Below, piece by piece: positions 1 through 5,704 of a DNA stretch of 5,704 bases. The notes beneath the pieces are model-generated. The model saw only the letters and a program-made list of their open reading frames with translations, searched no databases and was not told the origin of the DNA. The stretch is taken from contig JAHFUU010000193.1 in NCBI GenBank assembly GCA_023264915.1, positions 1 through 5,704 of the forward strand. The letters are read 5' to 3'. A program made the position numbers and the translations under genes. Origin of the DNA: Microthrixaceae bacterium. GTDB lineage: Bacteria; Actinomycetota; Acidimicrobiia; Acidimicrobiales; Acidimicrobilacustridaceae. The number at the start of each line of letters is the position of its first letter. Within the stretch, counting starts at the first letter, position 1.

Positions 1-1
1 C

Positions 2-697
2 CAGCCGATCGTCGACCTGAGCACCGGTGGGCTGGCCGGTGCCGAGGCGCTCGCCCGCTTCGAGGGTCCGCCCCACCAGCCGACCGAGGTTTAGTTCGCT
101 CAGGCGGCGCGGGTCGGCCAAGGTACCCAGATCGAGGCTCTTGCCGCATCCCTGGCTGTCGCCGCTCTCGATTCGCTGCCCGCGCCTGCCTTCCTGTCGG
201 TCAACGCCTCTCCCGACTTCATCTGCTCACCCGAGCTACGCGACATCGTTGACCAGGTCGACGGGTACCGCCTGGTGATCGAGCTCACCGAGCATGGCTG
301 CCCTTCCGGCATCGATGCTCTCAGGCGGGCTGTGGCGCGGCTTCGTGCAGACGGCGTGCGCCTGGCAGTCGATGACACCGGCGCGGGGCATGCGAGCCTC
401 AGGCACATCTTCGGCCTGTGCCCCGATCTCATCAAGTTCGACCGCTCCCTGATCCAGGAGGCGGCAAGCGACGCGGCCCGCCGCGCGCTCGTCCACGCTC
501 TGGTCCACCTTGCCGCAGAGATCGATGCGTCGGTGATCGCCGAGGGGATCGAGACGGGTCCAGAGCTCGATCTGATGCGCGAGCTGGGCATCGCATTGGG
601 GCAGGGGTTCTACCTCGGGGAACCCCGCCTGCTGCCTGTCCAGAGCCGCTTCCCTGTCGTGGAGCCCGCGGTCGCCCGCCCCTCAGCCTTGCCGTGA
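2..697 (+). pseudogene. EAL-domain c-di-GMP phosphodiesterase, 5'-truncated by window edge and interrupted by amber codon
   Basis: The frame starting at base 2 reads as an EAL domain from just before the EAL motif to the C-terminus. Such domains hydrolyse c-di-GMP to pGpG in the cytoplasm. The signature residues are present: EAL (in EALARF, about 44-61), Asn in VNASP (200-214), Glu in ELTEH, DDTGAG (370-387), Lys in IKFDRS, AEGIE and the Gln of GQGF. The frame is broken by TAG at 92-94. The flanking residues (EV-stop-FAQA) line up with DIWFREA in the receiver-EAL protein at the other end of the window, so the stop sits where that paralogue has Trp, one G-to-A change from TGG. The first in-frame restart codon after the stop is GTG at 275, which would omit both the EAL Glu and the metal-binding Asn, so no active enzyme is expected. 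The gene converges on the GGDEF-EAL gene with 39 bp between their stops. A sequencing error or amber readthrough is the alternative. Family assignment is sure; pseudogene status is likely. Confidence 0.85.
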
Positions 698-736
698 CGG
701 CCATGGATGAGCGGCACCCAGTTGCATGGGGGCGAA

Positions 737-2833
737 TCAAGCGGGCACGAGACCGAGGCGGCGCGACCTGGGAGTGCTCGCAGTTGCGAAGCGCTCGACC
801 ACCAGGGCGGCGGGCAACGGGACATCGAAGAGGTAGCCCTGGGCGCTGGTGCAACCCAGCTCCACGAGGGCATCCTGCTGGCTTGGGATCTCGACTCCCT
901 TTGCGATGCAGCCGATGCCGAGCGAGGAGCCCATCGCGACCATCGCCCCCACGATCTCGCGAGTTCGTGGATCTTCGGGCAGCGCGGCCACGAAGTTGCG
1001 ATCGATCTTGATCGTCGAGATCGGGAACTGGCGCAGGTGCGTCAGGGACGAGTAGCCCGTGCCGAAGTCGTCGAGCTGCACCTCGATGCCAGAGCAGGCC
1101 AGCTCCTCGAGCGCCTCCCTGGTGCCGCCTGAGCTTTCGGCGATCGCCGATTCGGTCACCTCCAACTTGATCGCCGAGGGCTCGAGCTTGTTGGACCGAA
1201 GCGCTGCCTGCACTGCTGCTGCCAGGCCGGGCTCAGCGAGCTGGCGCGCCGAGACGTTCACGCTCACCGGCGGCACGCAAAGGGCTGGGTTGTCGTCGCG
1301 CCACGTGCGGATCTGGCCGCACACCTCTTTCAGGACCCAGTTGCCGAGCGGCACGATCAGGCCGGACTCCTCGGCTACGCGGATGAACTCGAGCGGCGAG
1401 ATCAAGCCGTGATCGGGGTGCTCCCACCGGCACAGTGCCTCGAGGCCGACGATATGGGTGTCACCGCCTCGCGACAGCGACACGATCGGCTGGTAGACCA
1501 TCCACAGGTCACCCTCGTCGACGGCGGATCTCAGCTCTGCGCGCAGGCGGAGCATCTGCATGCCTCTCATCATCGAGACGGGATCGAGCACACGGACCTT
1601 GTCTGCGGACTCGGGCCCAACAGACACGGCGTTCTCAGCCTGCTCGAGCAGGTCACGGGCCGTGCGGCAGCCGTCGTGATGCTCGGCAACCCCGACGGTG
1701 GCCGTGCAACGGACAGTCTGGCCGTCCACGAGGTACGGCTGGCTCAAGGCGTCTGCCACATGACGTGCGACCTCGAGCGCATCTGCGCCGCCGGTTCGCA
1801 ACGCTGCCCCGAACTCGTCGCCGCCCAGGCGAGCAAGCGCAGATCCGGGCGGCAGCACAGCTGAGATCCGGGCGGCAGCCTGCTGGAGCGTGCGATCACC
1901 GACAGCATGGCCGTGGGCGCGGTTGACCTTGCCGAACTGGTCCAGGTCGATCAGCAGCAGGGCCACCGGGGCCGGCACGCCAACCCGGTGCTCGGCCATG
2001 AGATCATCGATGCGGGCCGTGAAGTTCTCCCTTCCCGCCAGGCCTGTCAGGCCGTCGGGTTGATGCCTGTCCCGCTCGGGTGACCGGCGGACCTCGGGGG
2101 TGGATGCAGGCCTGAGCTTGACCAGGTAGCAGGGCTCCCCCTTCCAGGACCCCGGCGTCGAGGTAACCTCGATGATCCGTTGCTGGCCGTCGGCGCCACA
2201 AGCCCTGATCTCATAGGGCTCACGCGAGGTGACGTCGTGGGGGAAGCCAGCTCTTTGGATGTCCTCGGCATGGCGTCCGAGCAACCGCGCTGCGGCGCGG
2301 TTTGCCAAAGACACCGAGCCGTCGCCGCGGACGACCAGCAGGCCTTCGTCGAGGATCCCGGTCACGTCGTCGAGCGTGCGGGTCATCTGCTGGTCGAGAC
2401 GGCAGAGCTTGTGCCCGTGGACCGCCCCGACGAGAGAGCGCGACAGCAGGTCGCTGCCGTTGTCGTTGCCCGCGACCGAACCCCAGGAGATGAAGTCCGC
2501 CACGGCGAGCTGCTCGGTGATCCGGTGCCACGCCCACGGGCTGTCCTGTGACATCACGACGACGGGGATGTCAGGAAGAGCTGGCAGCAACCTGCGCGCC
2601 TCGTTCCGGGCGTCGCTCCGGCCGAGCACCAACACGACGGCGTCGAAGAGCTCCGCCTGGGCCATCTCAACTGCCTCGCTCAGCGACGGCGAGGCGACCG
2701 TCTCCGATTCCAGGACCGGGGACCGCCTGAGCTGGCCCCGCACGGTCACGACCTCGGCTGGGTCAGATGCGACGATCAGGATCCGCATCCTCGGCTTGAC
2801 CGGGCACTGCCCACCTCTCCTCGGAAGCTCCAT
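737..2833 (-). CDS. Receiver-like/PAS/GGDEF/EAL composite c-di-GMP signalling protein with degenerate receiver and altered EAL site
   Basis: This is a 698-residue cytoplasmic protein with no signal peptide or membrane segment. Domains in order: a CheY-like receiver (about 16-140), a PAS domain (about 150-242), GGDEF (about 258-417) and EAL (about 430-685). The receiver has Val69 where the phospho-acceptor Asp should be and Trp117 where the conserved Lys should be. The GGDEF motif is intact (337-341) with metal ligand Asp296, Asn304 and Asp313. The RxxD inhibitory site is absent (Pro328, Ser331) and the usual AKxxGR stretch near 405-412 is eroded. The EAL domain keeps Glu465, Asn526, Glu558, Asp588-Asp589, Lys609, Glu648 and Gln665, but AEGVE reads AKGVE, with Lys645 in place of a catalytic Glu. 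Family knowledge thus suggests possible cyclase activity and a weak or dead phosphodiesterase, perhaps a c-di-GMP or GTP sensor. ATG at 2833 has AGGAG 11 bases upstream. ATG at 2788, directly before the receiver strand RILIVA, is possible but has no spaced ribosome site. Confidence 0.93.
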   Translation of the reverse strand: MELPRRGGQCPVKPRMRILIVASDPAEVVTVRGQLRRSPVLESETVASPSLSEAVEMAQAELFDAVVLVLGRSDARNEARRLLPALPDIPVVVMSQDSPWAWHRITEQLAVADFISWGSVAGNDNGSDLLSRSLVGAVHGHKLCRLDQQMTRTLDDVTGILDEGLLVVRGDGSVSLANRAAARLLGRHAEDIQRAGFPHDVTSREPYEIRACGADGQQRIIEVTSTPGSWKGEPCYLVKLRPASTPEVRRSPERDRHQPDGLTGLAGRENFTARIDDLMAEHRVGVPAPVALLLIDLDQFGKVNRAHGHAVGDRTLQQAAARISAVLPPGSALARLGGDEFGAALRTGGADALEVARHVADALSQPYLVDGQTVRCTATVGVAEHHDGCRTARDLLEQAENAVSVGPESADKVRVLDPVSMMRGMQMLRLRAELRSAVDEGDLWMVYQPIVSLSRGGDTHIVGLEALCRWEHPDHGLISPLEFIRVAEESGLIVPLGNWVLKEVCGQIRTWRDDNPALCVPPVSVNVSARQLAEPGLAAAVQAALRSNKLEPSAIKLEVTESAIAESSGGTREALEELACSGIEVQLDDFGTGYSSLTHLRQFPISTIKIDRNFVAALPEDPRTREIVGAMVAMGSSLGIGCIAKGVEIPSQQDALVELGCTSAQGYLFDVPLPAALVVERFATASTPRSRRLGLVPA

Positions 2834-2965
2834 CAGCGTGACATCTCCTGTCGGGACAAGATCTCAGCTGGCCTGTGTTGGCCACCGGTGCCATCTTGAC
2901 CGAATCGCCCCGGCTTGGGACCACACCGGTTGCCGATTCCGGGCTCGGCGGAACTGATGAGCCCA

Positions 2966-2985
2966 TCTAGGCCATTTCACCTAGA
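2966..2985. other. 6-bp perfect dyad with 8-base spacer (possible operator)
   Basis: TCTAGG at 2966-2971 is matched by its exact reverse complement CCTAGA at 2980-2985. The dyad lies 132 bp upstream of the GGDEF-EAL start and 63 bp after the response-regulator stop. The spacing suits a dimeric DNA-binding protein, and the neighbouring NarL-type regulator would be a natural candidate. No T-run follows on either strand, so a terminator is less likely. A 6-bp dyad can occur by chance, so function is unproven. Confidence 0.3.
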
Positions 2986-3008
2986 CACGGGGCCCTGGAC
3001 ACGGGGAC
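2981..3008. repeat. Imperfect 14-bp tandem duplication
   Basis: The 14-mers at 2981-2994 and 2995-3008 match at 12 of 14 positions and share the core GACACGGGG (2984-2992 and 2998-3006). The first copy overlaps the right arm of the dyad at 2966-2985. A second short duplication follows directly, so the gap seems to have grown by local slippage or to hold repeated binding sites. Confidence 0.5.
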
Positions 3009-3010
3009 GG

Positions 3011-3033
3011 GGTCTGCTGGGACCTGGTCTGCT
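3011..3033. repeat. 8-bp direct repeat GGTCTGCT, period 15
   Basis: GGTCTGCT occurs at 3011-3018 and again at 3026-3033. Similar sequence follows each copy (GGGACCT and CAGGGCCT), which suggests an imperfect tandem duplication of about 15 bp. It lies between the stop-codon hairpin of the response regulator and the 14-bp duplication. Function is unknown. Confidence 0.4.
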
Positions 3034-3036
3034 CAG

Positions 3037-3055
3037 GGCCTGCCGGTGTCAGGCC
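3037..3055 (-). terminator. Hairpin overlapping the response-regulator stop codon
   Basis: GGCCTG at 3037-3042 pairs perfectly with CAGGCC at 3050-3055 around a 7-base loop. The stop codon (3051-3049) lies partly in the stem and partly in the loop. In the transcript of the minus-strand gene the stem is GC-rich but is not followed by a U-tract, so this is at best a U-tract-less terminator or a 3'-end stabilising structure. Confidence 0.3.
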
Positions 3056-3714
3056 GAGGTGGGGATCTCGACGATCCCCTTGCGAACGCCGATGGACAAG
3101 GCTTCGAGCTTGGAGTGGGCTCCGAGCTTCTCGAGAATGTGCCTCACATGGGTGCGCACCGTGTGAGCGCTGATGTACAACTCGGCAGCGATGTCCGCCG
3201 TCGAGACGCCTGCTGCCATCAACCGCAACACGTCCAGCTCGCGATCTGACAGGGAGTCTGGCTGGTCGGTGCTTGCAAGCTCGTGCACCGCCCTCGAGAG
3301 CTGATCGGCCGAGAACACCGCCTCACCCTCGGCGGCCTTGCGGATCGCGTCGATCACCACATGCACCTCGGCTGTCTTCGGGATGAAACCGTCACAGCCC
3401 TCCTTGATGGCTCGGGCCACGACCTTGTCCGAGTCGTGCCCTGTGAGCATCACGACCTTGGCTTGTGGCCGCCGAACCTTCATCTCGGACGCGGCGGTGA
3501 TTCCGTCACCGGACGGGAGCTCGTAGTCCATCAGCACCACGTCCGGTTCAGTATCGGAAAAAGAGTCGAGAGCGGCACCCACGTCAGCAGCCAGACCGAC
3601 CACCTCGAAGCCGTCGGTTGCGTTGATCACGCGGGCAAGGCTCTGGGCGACCATCTCGTGGTCATCGACCACGAGGATCCGGACAGTGTGGCCATCTGTG
3701 CGATCCGGGCTCAA
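3049..3714 (-). CDS. NarL/LuxR-family response regulator (receiver + LuxR HTH)
   Basis: This is a two-component transcription factor: phosphorylation of the receiver is expected to control dimerisation and DNA binding by the C-terminal helix-turn-helix. Numbered from TTG at 3714 (221 residues), the receiver spans about 10-125. It has the acidic pair in VVDDHE (17-18), phospho-acceptor Asp63 in LMDYELP, Thr91 in MLTG and Lys113 in IPKTA, so all switch residues are intact. The LuxR-type HTH spans about 153-211, from SLSDRELDVL through AHTVRTHVRHIL, and is complete. TTG at 3714 is preferred because a perfect AGGAGG (3725-3720) stands 5 bases before it. GTG at 3720, two codons earlier, would overlap that Shine-Dalgarno. 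The gene is divergent from the DHp pseudokinase gene, a usual arrangement for a cognate pair, and lies upstream of the GGDEF-EAL gene on the same strand, 215 bp away. The regulon cannot be told from sequence. Confidence 0.95.
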   Translation of the reverse strand: MSPDRTDGHTVRILVVDDHEMVAQSLARVINATDGFEVVGLAADVGAALDSFSDTEPDVVLMDYELPSGDGITAASEMKVRRPQAKVVMLTGHDSDKVVARAIKEGCDGFIPKTAEVHVVIDAIRKAAEGEAVFSADQLSRAVHELASTDQPDSLSDRELDVLRLMAAGVSTADIAAELYISAHTVRTHVRHILEKLGAHSKLEALSIGVRKGIVEIPTSA

Positions 3715-3719
3715 CAGCA

Positions 3720-3725
3720 CCTCCT
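3720..3725 (-). promoter_or_regulatory. Shine-Dalgarno AGGAGG of the response regulator
   Basis: Read on the minus strand, AGGAGG (3725-3720) is followed by TGCTG and then TTG at 3714-3712. This optimal spacing makes the rare TTG start better than the in-frame GTG at 3720-3718, whose first base is part of the Shine-Dalgarno itself. Confidence 0.6.
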
Positions 3726-3783
3726 ACCTGCCGGCAAGGCGACCACCCGCTGGGCAGCCGCGGTGAACCACTGGCTCTGGCGC

Positions 3784-3789
3784 TATCCT
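3784..3789 (+). promoter_or_regulatory. Possible -10 element for a near-leaderless DHp gene
   Basis: TATCCT fits the loose TANNNT pattern of actinobacterial -10 boxes and ends 9 bases before ATG at 3799. None of the candidate starts of the downstream gene has a Shine-Dalgarno, so a leaderless or very short-leader transcript is plausible. There is no recognisable -35 box at the proper distance. The call is weak. Confidence 0.22.
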
Positions 3790-3798
3790 ACAGCCGAC

Positions 3799-4560
3799 AT
3801 GCCCGACGAGCTGGCCCGCACACTCCGTGCCCCGGCGGCCGCCTCGCCGGTAGGCAGCCCGCTGGGATGCCGACACGGGAAACCTCCTCGCACTCGCCGC
3901 CTGATGCCTGACCCAAGATCCCGAGCGCCCGGCGTGACCGGTTCGGTCACCGATGTCGAGGCTGTCTCCGGTCGGGTCGTGCACAACCTCAACAACCTGC
4001 TCGGGGTCGTCATCGGGCGGGCGGGGATCGCAGCGACCCTCTGTGACGACGATGAGATCTGCGAGGACCTGCAACAGATCGAGCTCGCCGCCCGAAAGGC
4101 CGCGAGCCTCACCGCCCAGCTCCGTTCCTTCCTCGACGGGCGATCCTCCGAGGCGCGCCTCGTCGATGTCTCGGGCGCAATCCATGAGATAGATCAGTTG
4201 GTCGTGCTTCAGGCCAAGCCCGCGGCGGAGGTCGCCTTCGATCTGTGCAGGACCCTTCCACCGGTCTCTGCATCACCTGCCGACCTGCACAGCGTGGTGT
4301 TGTGCCTCGTCGAGGCTGCTGTGCGCGGTGCGGGGGTCGGGCAGACCGTCACCGTACGGACCCGTGCCGATGACCCGGCCGCTCCGGCGCGCGTCGCCAT
4401 CGAGGTGCTGCCCACGGGCAACGCTGGTTCGGATCTGGCCGGTGAGCTGGCCTCGGCCGTGCAGGAGTTGCGTGCCGAGCTGGCCACCGAGCACACATCC
4501 GACGGCACCCAGGCGAGCACGGTCTGGATCCCCGTGGCAGGCGCCGGTCAGCTTGGGTGA
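3799..4560 (+). CDS. Histidine-kinase-like DHp protein lacking ATP-binding motifs (pseudokinase or histidine phosphotransferase)
   Basis: Numbered from ATG at 3799, the protein has 253 residues. Residues 1-50 are Ala/Pro/Arg-rich and probably disordered. Residues 52-112 form a DHp helical hairpin: VVHNLNNLLGVVIG carries the phospho-acceptor His62 (codon 3982-3984), and the second helix reads EDLQQIELAARKAASLTAQL. This is the HDFNNLL-type DHp, but the acidic residue after His is Asn63. Residues 118-250 follow the outline of a HATPase domain (LPPVSASPADLHSVVL, then GTQASTVWIPVA), yet the N-box Asn is gone (CLVEAAVRGA) and no DxGxG box is present. It therefore probably cannot bind ATP or autophosphorylate. 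ChpT-type phosphotransferases share this build. It may relay phosphate to the divergent NarL-type regulator or the receiver-EAL protein, or act as phosphatase or scaffold. The start is uncertain: ATG 3904 and GTG 3763 or 3934 are alternatives, all without Shine-Dalgarno. Codons between about 3865 and 3925 look less coding-like, which favours a later start. Confidence 0.75.
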   Translation: MPDELARTLRAPAAASPVGSPLGCRHGKPPRTRRLMPDPRSRAPGVTGSVTDVEAVSGRVVHNLNNLLGVVIGRAGIAATLCDDDEICEDLQQIELAARKAASLTAQLRSFLDGRSSEARLVDVSGAIHEIDQLVVLQAKPAAEVAFDLCRTLPPVSASPADLHSVVLCLVEAAVRGAGVGQTVTVRTRADDPAAPARVAIEVLPTGNAGSDLAGELASAVQELRAELATEHTSDGTQASTVWIPVAGAGQLG

Positions 4561-4585
4561 GCCCGACCGCGCCGCGAGGACATCC

Positions 4586-5704
4586 TCAGGTCGTCGCCAG
4601 CTGTGCCAGATCGACAGGACCCGCTGGCAGCCTCTCGGGGCGGCCGAGCAGGAAGCCCTGGCCGAGATGGACGCCCAGCGTCTCGAGGGCAGCCAGCTCG
4701 GCGGCCGTCTCGACGCCTTCGGCCACGACTGTCGCGCCGGTCTCTGAGGCGAAGCGCACCAGCGCAGCCACCAGCGCCGAGCGGGCCGGGTCTGAGTCCG
4801 CTCCGCTCACCAGCGAGCGGTCGAGCTTGATGAACTCCGGCCCGAGCTTGAGGATGTGGCTGAGGCTCGCGTACCCGGACCCCGTGTCATCCACAGCGAG
4901 GCGCACCCCCATCTCGCGCAGCTGGGCCAGGGGATCGACCAGCGCCGAGTAGTCAGCAATCGCGTCGTGCTCGGTCAGCTCCATGACCACCCGCGAGGGA
5001 TCGGCGTCGGCCAGCAGCATGGCGAGGCGTGGAGAGCCGATCGACGGAGGCGATGCATTGAGAGTCATGAAGACCCGGCCGGGCAGGTCGGCCATCCGGA
5101 TCACGGCCCGCTCGATCGCTGCCAGCTCGAGGTCTACTCCCAGGCCGACCTCTGCGGCCTCCCTGAACCAGATGTCGGGTGCCATGGCCGGTTCTGTCGC
5201 GAACCGTGAGAGCGCTTCGAACCCGACCACGGCCCCTTCGCCCACCTCGATGATGGGCTGGAACACCATCGTGAGGATGTCGCCCTCGATGGCTCGCTTG
5301 ACGCGGTCGGTGATCGACCGGGCGCGCTCGGCCTCACGCTCGCGGGTGGCGCGGGCCTCGGCGAGGCGCGCCTCGGCCTCTGCGGTGCGAGCGGCGAGCT
5401 CGGTGTAGAGGATCCTGGTGTGAAGGAGGTTCTCGACGCGCAGCACCAGCTCCGCGTAGTTGAAGGGCTTGGTCACGAAGTCCTTGGCCCCTGCCGCGAG
5501 AGCCTGCTGCTTGACCTCCTCTGACCAGTCAGCGGTCAGGACCACGACAGGGACGAAGTCCCCGTCGGGCACATGGTCCTTTATCTCCTCGAGCACCTCG
5601 AATCCGTCAGGGGGGGGCATGTGCAGGTCCAGCAGCACCAGATCTGGGCGGGTCTCACAGAACGCGCCGACCGCCGCGGAGGAGTCGTTTACGGTCTGGG
5701 TGTT
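4586..5704 (-). CDS. Receiver-EAL c-di-GMP phosphodiesterase, N-terminus beyond the window
   Basis: This is an RpfG/RocR-like response regulator with an EAL output that should hydrolyse c-di-GMP under control of receiver phosphorylation. The frame is open to the window edge: 22 codons precede GTG at 5638, and that GTG lies inside the receiver (DLVLLDLHMP), so it is not the start. About 30 N-terminal residues, including the acidic pair, are missing. Visible receiver residues are the phospho-acceptor Asp in LLDLH, Thr in VLTAD and Lys in VTKPF. A charged Ala/Glu/Arg-rich linker, probably a coiled coil (about 5420-5290), joins it to the EAL domain. There every catalytic residue is present: Glu in FEALSRF, Asn in LNASP, Glu in MELTEH, DDTGSG, Lys in IKLDRS, AEGVE and GQGF. 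The gene converges on the DHp gene with 25 bp between stops. Its EAL domain belongs to the same subfamily as the broken copy at 2-697. It is the only apparently intact phosphodiesterase here. Confidence 0.93.
   Translation of the reverse strand, partial: NTQTVNDSSAAVGAFCETRPDLVLLDLHMPPPDGFEVLEEIKDHVPDGDFVPVVVLTADWSEEVKQQALAAGAKDFVTKPFNYAELVLRVENLLHTRILYTELAARTAEAEARLAEARATREREAERARSITDRVKRAIEGDILTMVFQPIIEVGEGAVVGFEALSRFATEPAMAPDIWFREAAEVGLGVDLELAAIERAVIRMADLPGRVFMTLNASPPSIGSPRLAMLLADADPSRVVMELTEHDAIADYSALVDPLAQLREMGVRLAVDDTGSGYASLSHILKLGPEFIKLDRSLVSGADSDPARSALVAALVRFASETGATVVAEGVETAAELAALETLGVHLGQGFLLGRPERLPAGPVDLAQLATT

Noticed and set aside
100..591. 163-codon open frame on the minus strand across the broken EAL gene
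   Set aside because: The opposite strand encodes clear EAL motifs over the same stretch; the Ala/Arg/Ser-rich translation is typical of a GC-rich shadow frame.
275..697. Restart at GTG 275 making a short functional EAL protein
   Set aside because: It would lack the EAL Glu and the metal-binding Asn, and no Shine-Dalgarno precedes it; it is better seen as the tail of a broken gene.
698..736. Bidirectional terminator between the convergent EAL and GGDEF-EAL genes
   Set aside because: No inverted repeat with a useful stem or T-tract could be found in the 39 bases.
1409..1926. Open frames on the plus strand opposite the GGDEF region
   Set aside because: They lie antisense to conserved GGDEF and EAL sequence and have no domain signature.
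2229..2957. 242-codon open frame on the plus strand
   Set aside because: It is the antisense of the receiver-like/PAS part of the GGDEF-EAL gene; its Ser/Arg/Thr-rich translation has no recognisable motif.
3283..3798. Upstream extension of the DHp reading frame, open from 3283
   Set aside because: It runs antisense through the response regulator, whose receiver and HTH are unmistakable, and its translation shows no domain; the frame is open because of high GC.
4561..4585. Terminator between the convergent DHp and receiver-EAL genes
   Set aside because: The 25 bases between the stops show no stem-loop with a T-tract.

Overview
The window is high-GC DNA with GC-rich third codon positions, and every reading frame that reaches its end in it stops at TGA. 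Together with EAL domains of the DDTGxGxASL type, this suggests an actinobacterium, possibly an uncultured or acidimicrobial lineage. That placement is inference from style, and nothing here fixes the taxon. All recognisable genes are signal-transduction genes, and three of the five concern cyclic di-GMP.

Layout. 2-697 (+) is the 3' part of an EAL phosphodiesterase gene, interrupted by an in-frame amber codon at 92-94. 737-2833 (-) is a large receiver-like/PAS/GGDEF/EAL protein whose receiver has lost its phospho-acceptor Asp and whose EAL domain carries Lys at a catalytic Glu. 2834-3048 is a 215-bp gap holding a 6-bp dyad, two short tandem duplications and a hairpin that overlaps the stop codon of the next gene. 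3049-3714 (-) is an intact NarL/LuxR-type response regulator. 3799-4560 (+), divergent from it, is a histidine-kinase-like protein with a DHp phospho-acceptor His but no recognisable ATP-binding motifs. 4586-5704 (-) is a receiver-EAL protein that looks fully active and whose N-terminus lies beyond the window.

How they may work together (inference). The DHp protein resembles a histidine phosphotransferase or pseudokinase more than an autokinase. It could pass phosphate between a kinase outside the window and the two intact receivers here: the NarL-type regulator and the receiver-EAL protein. That would couple transcription control to c-di-GMP breakdown. The receiver-EAL protein is the only EAL domain in the window with all catalytic residues in an unbroken frame. 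The other two are disabled, one by a nonsense codon and one by a catalytic substitution, so the locus may have changed from several c-di-GMP enzymes to one enzyme plus sensors or relics.

No RNA genes, mobile elements, CRISPR arrays or integration sites were seen.
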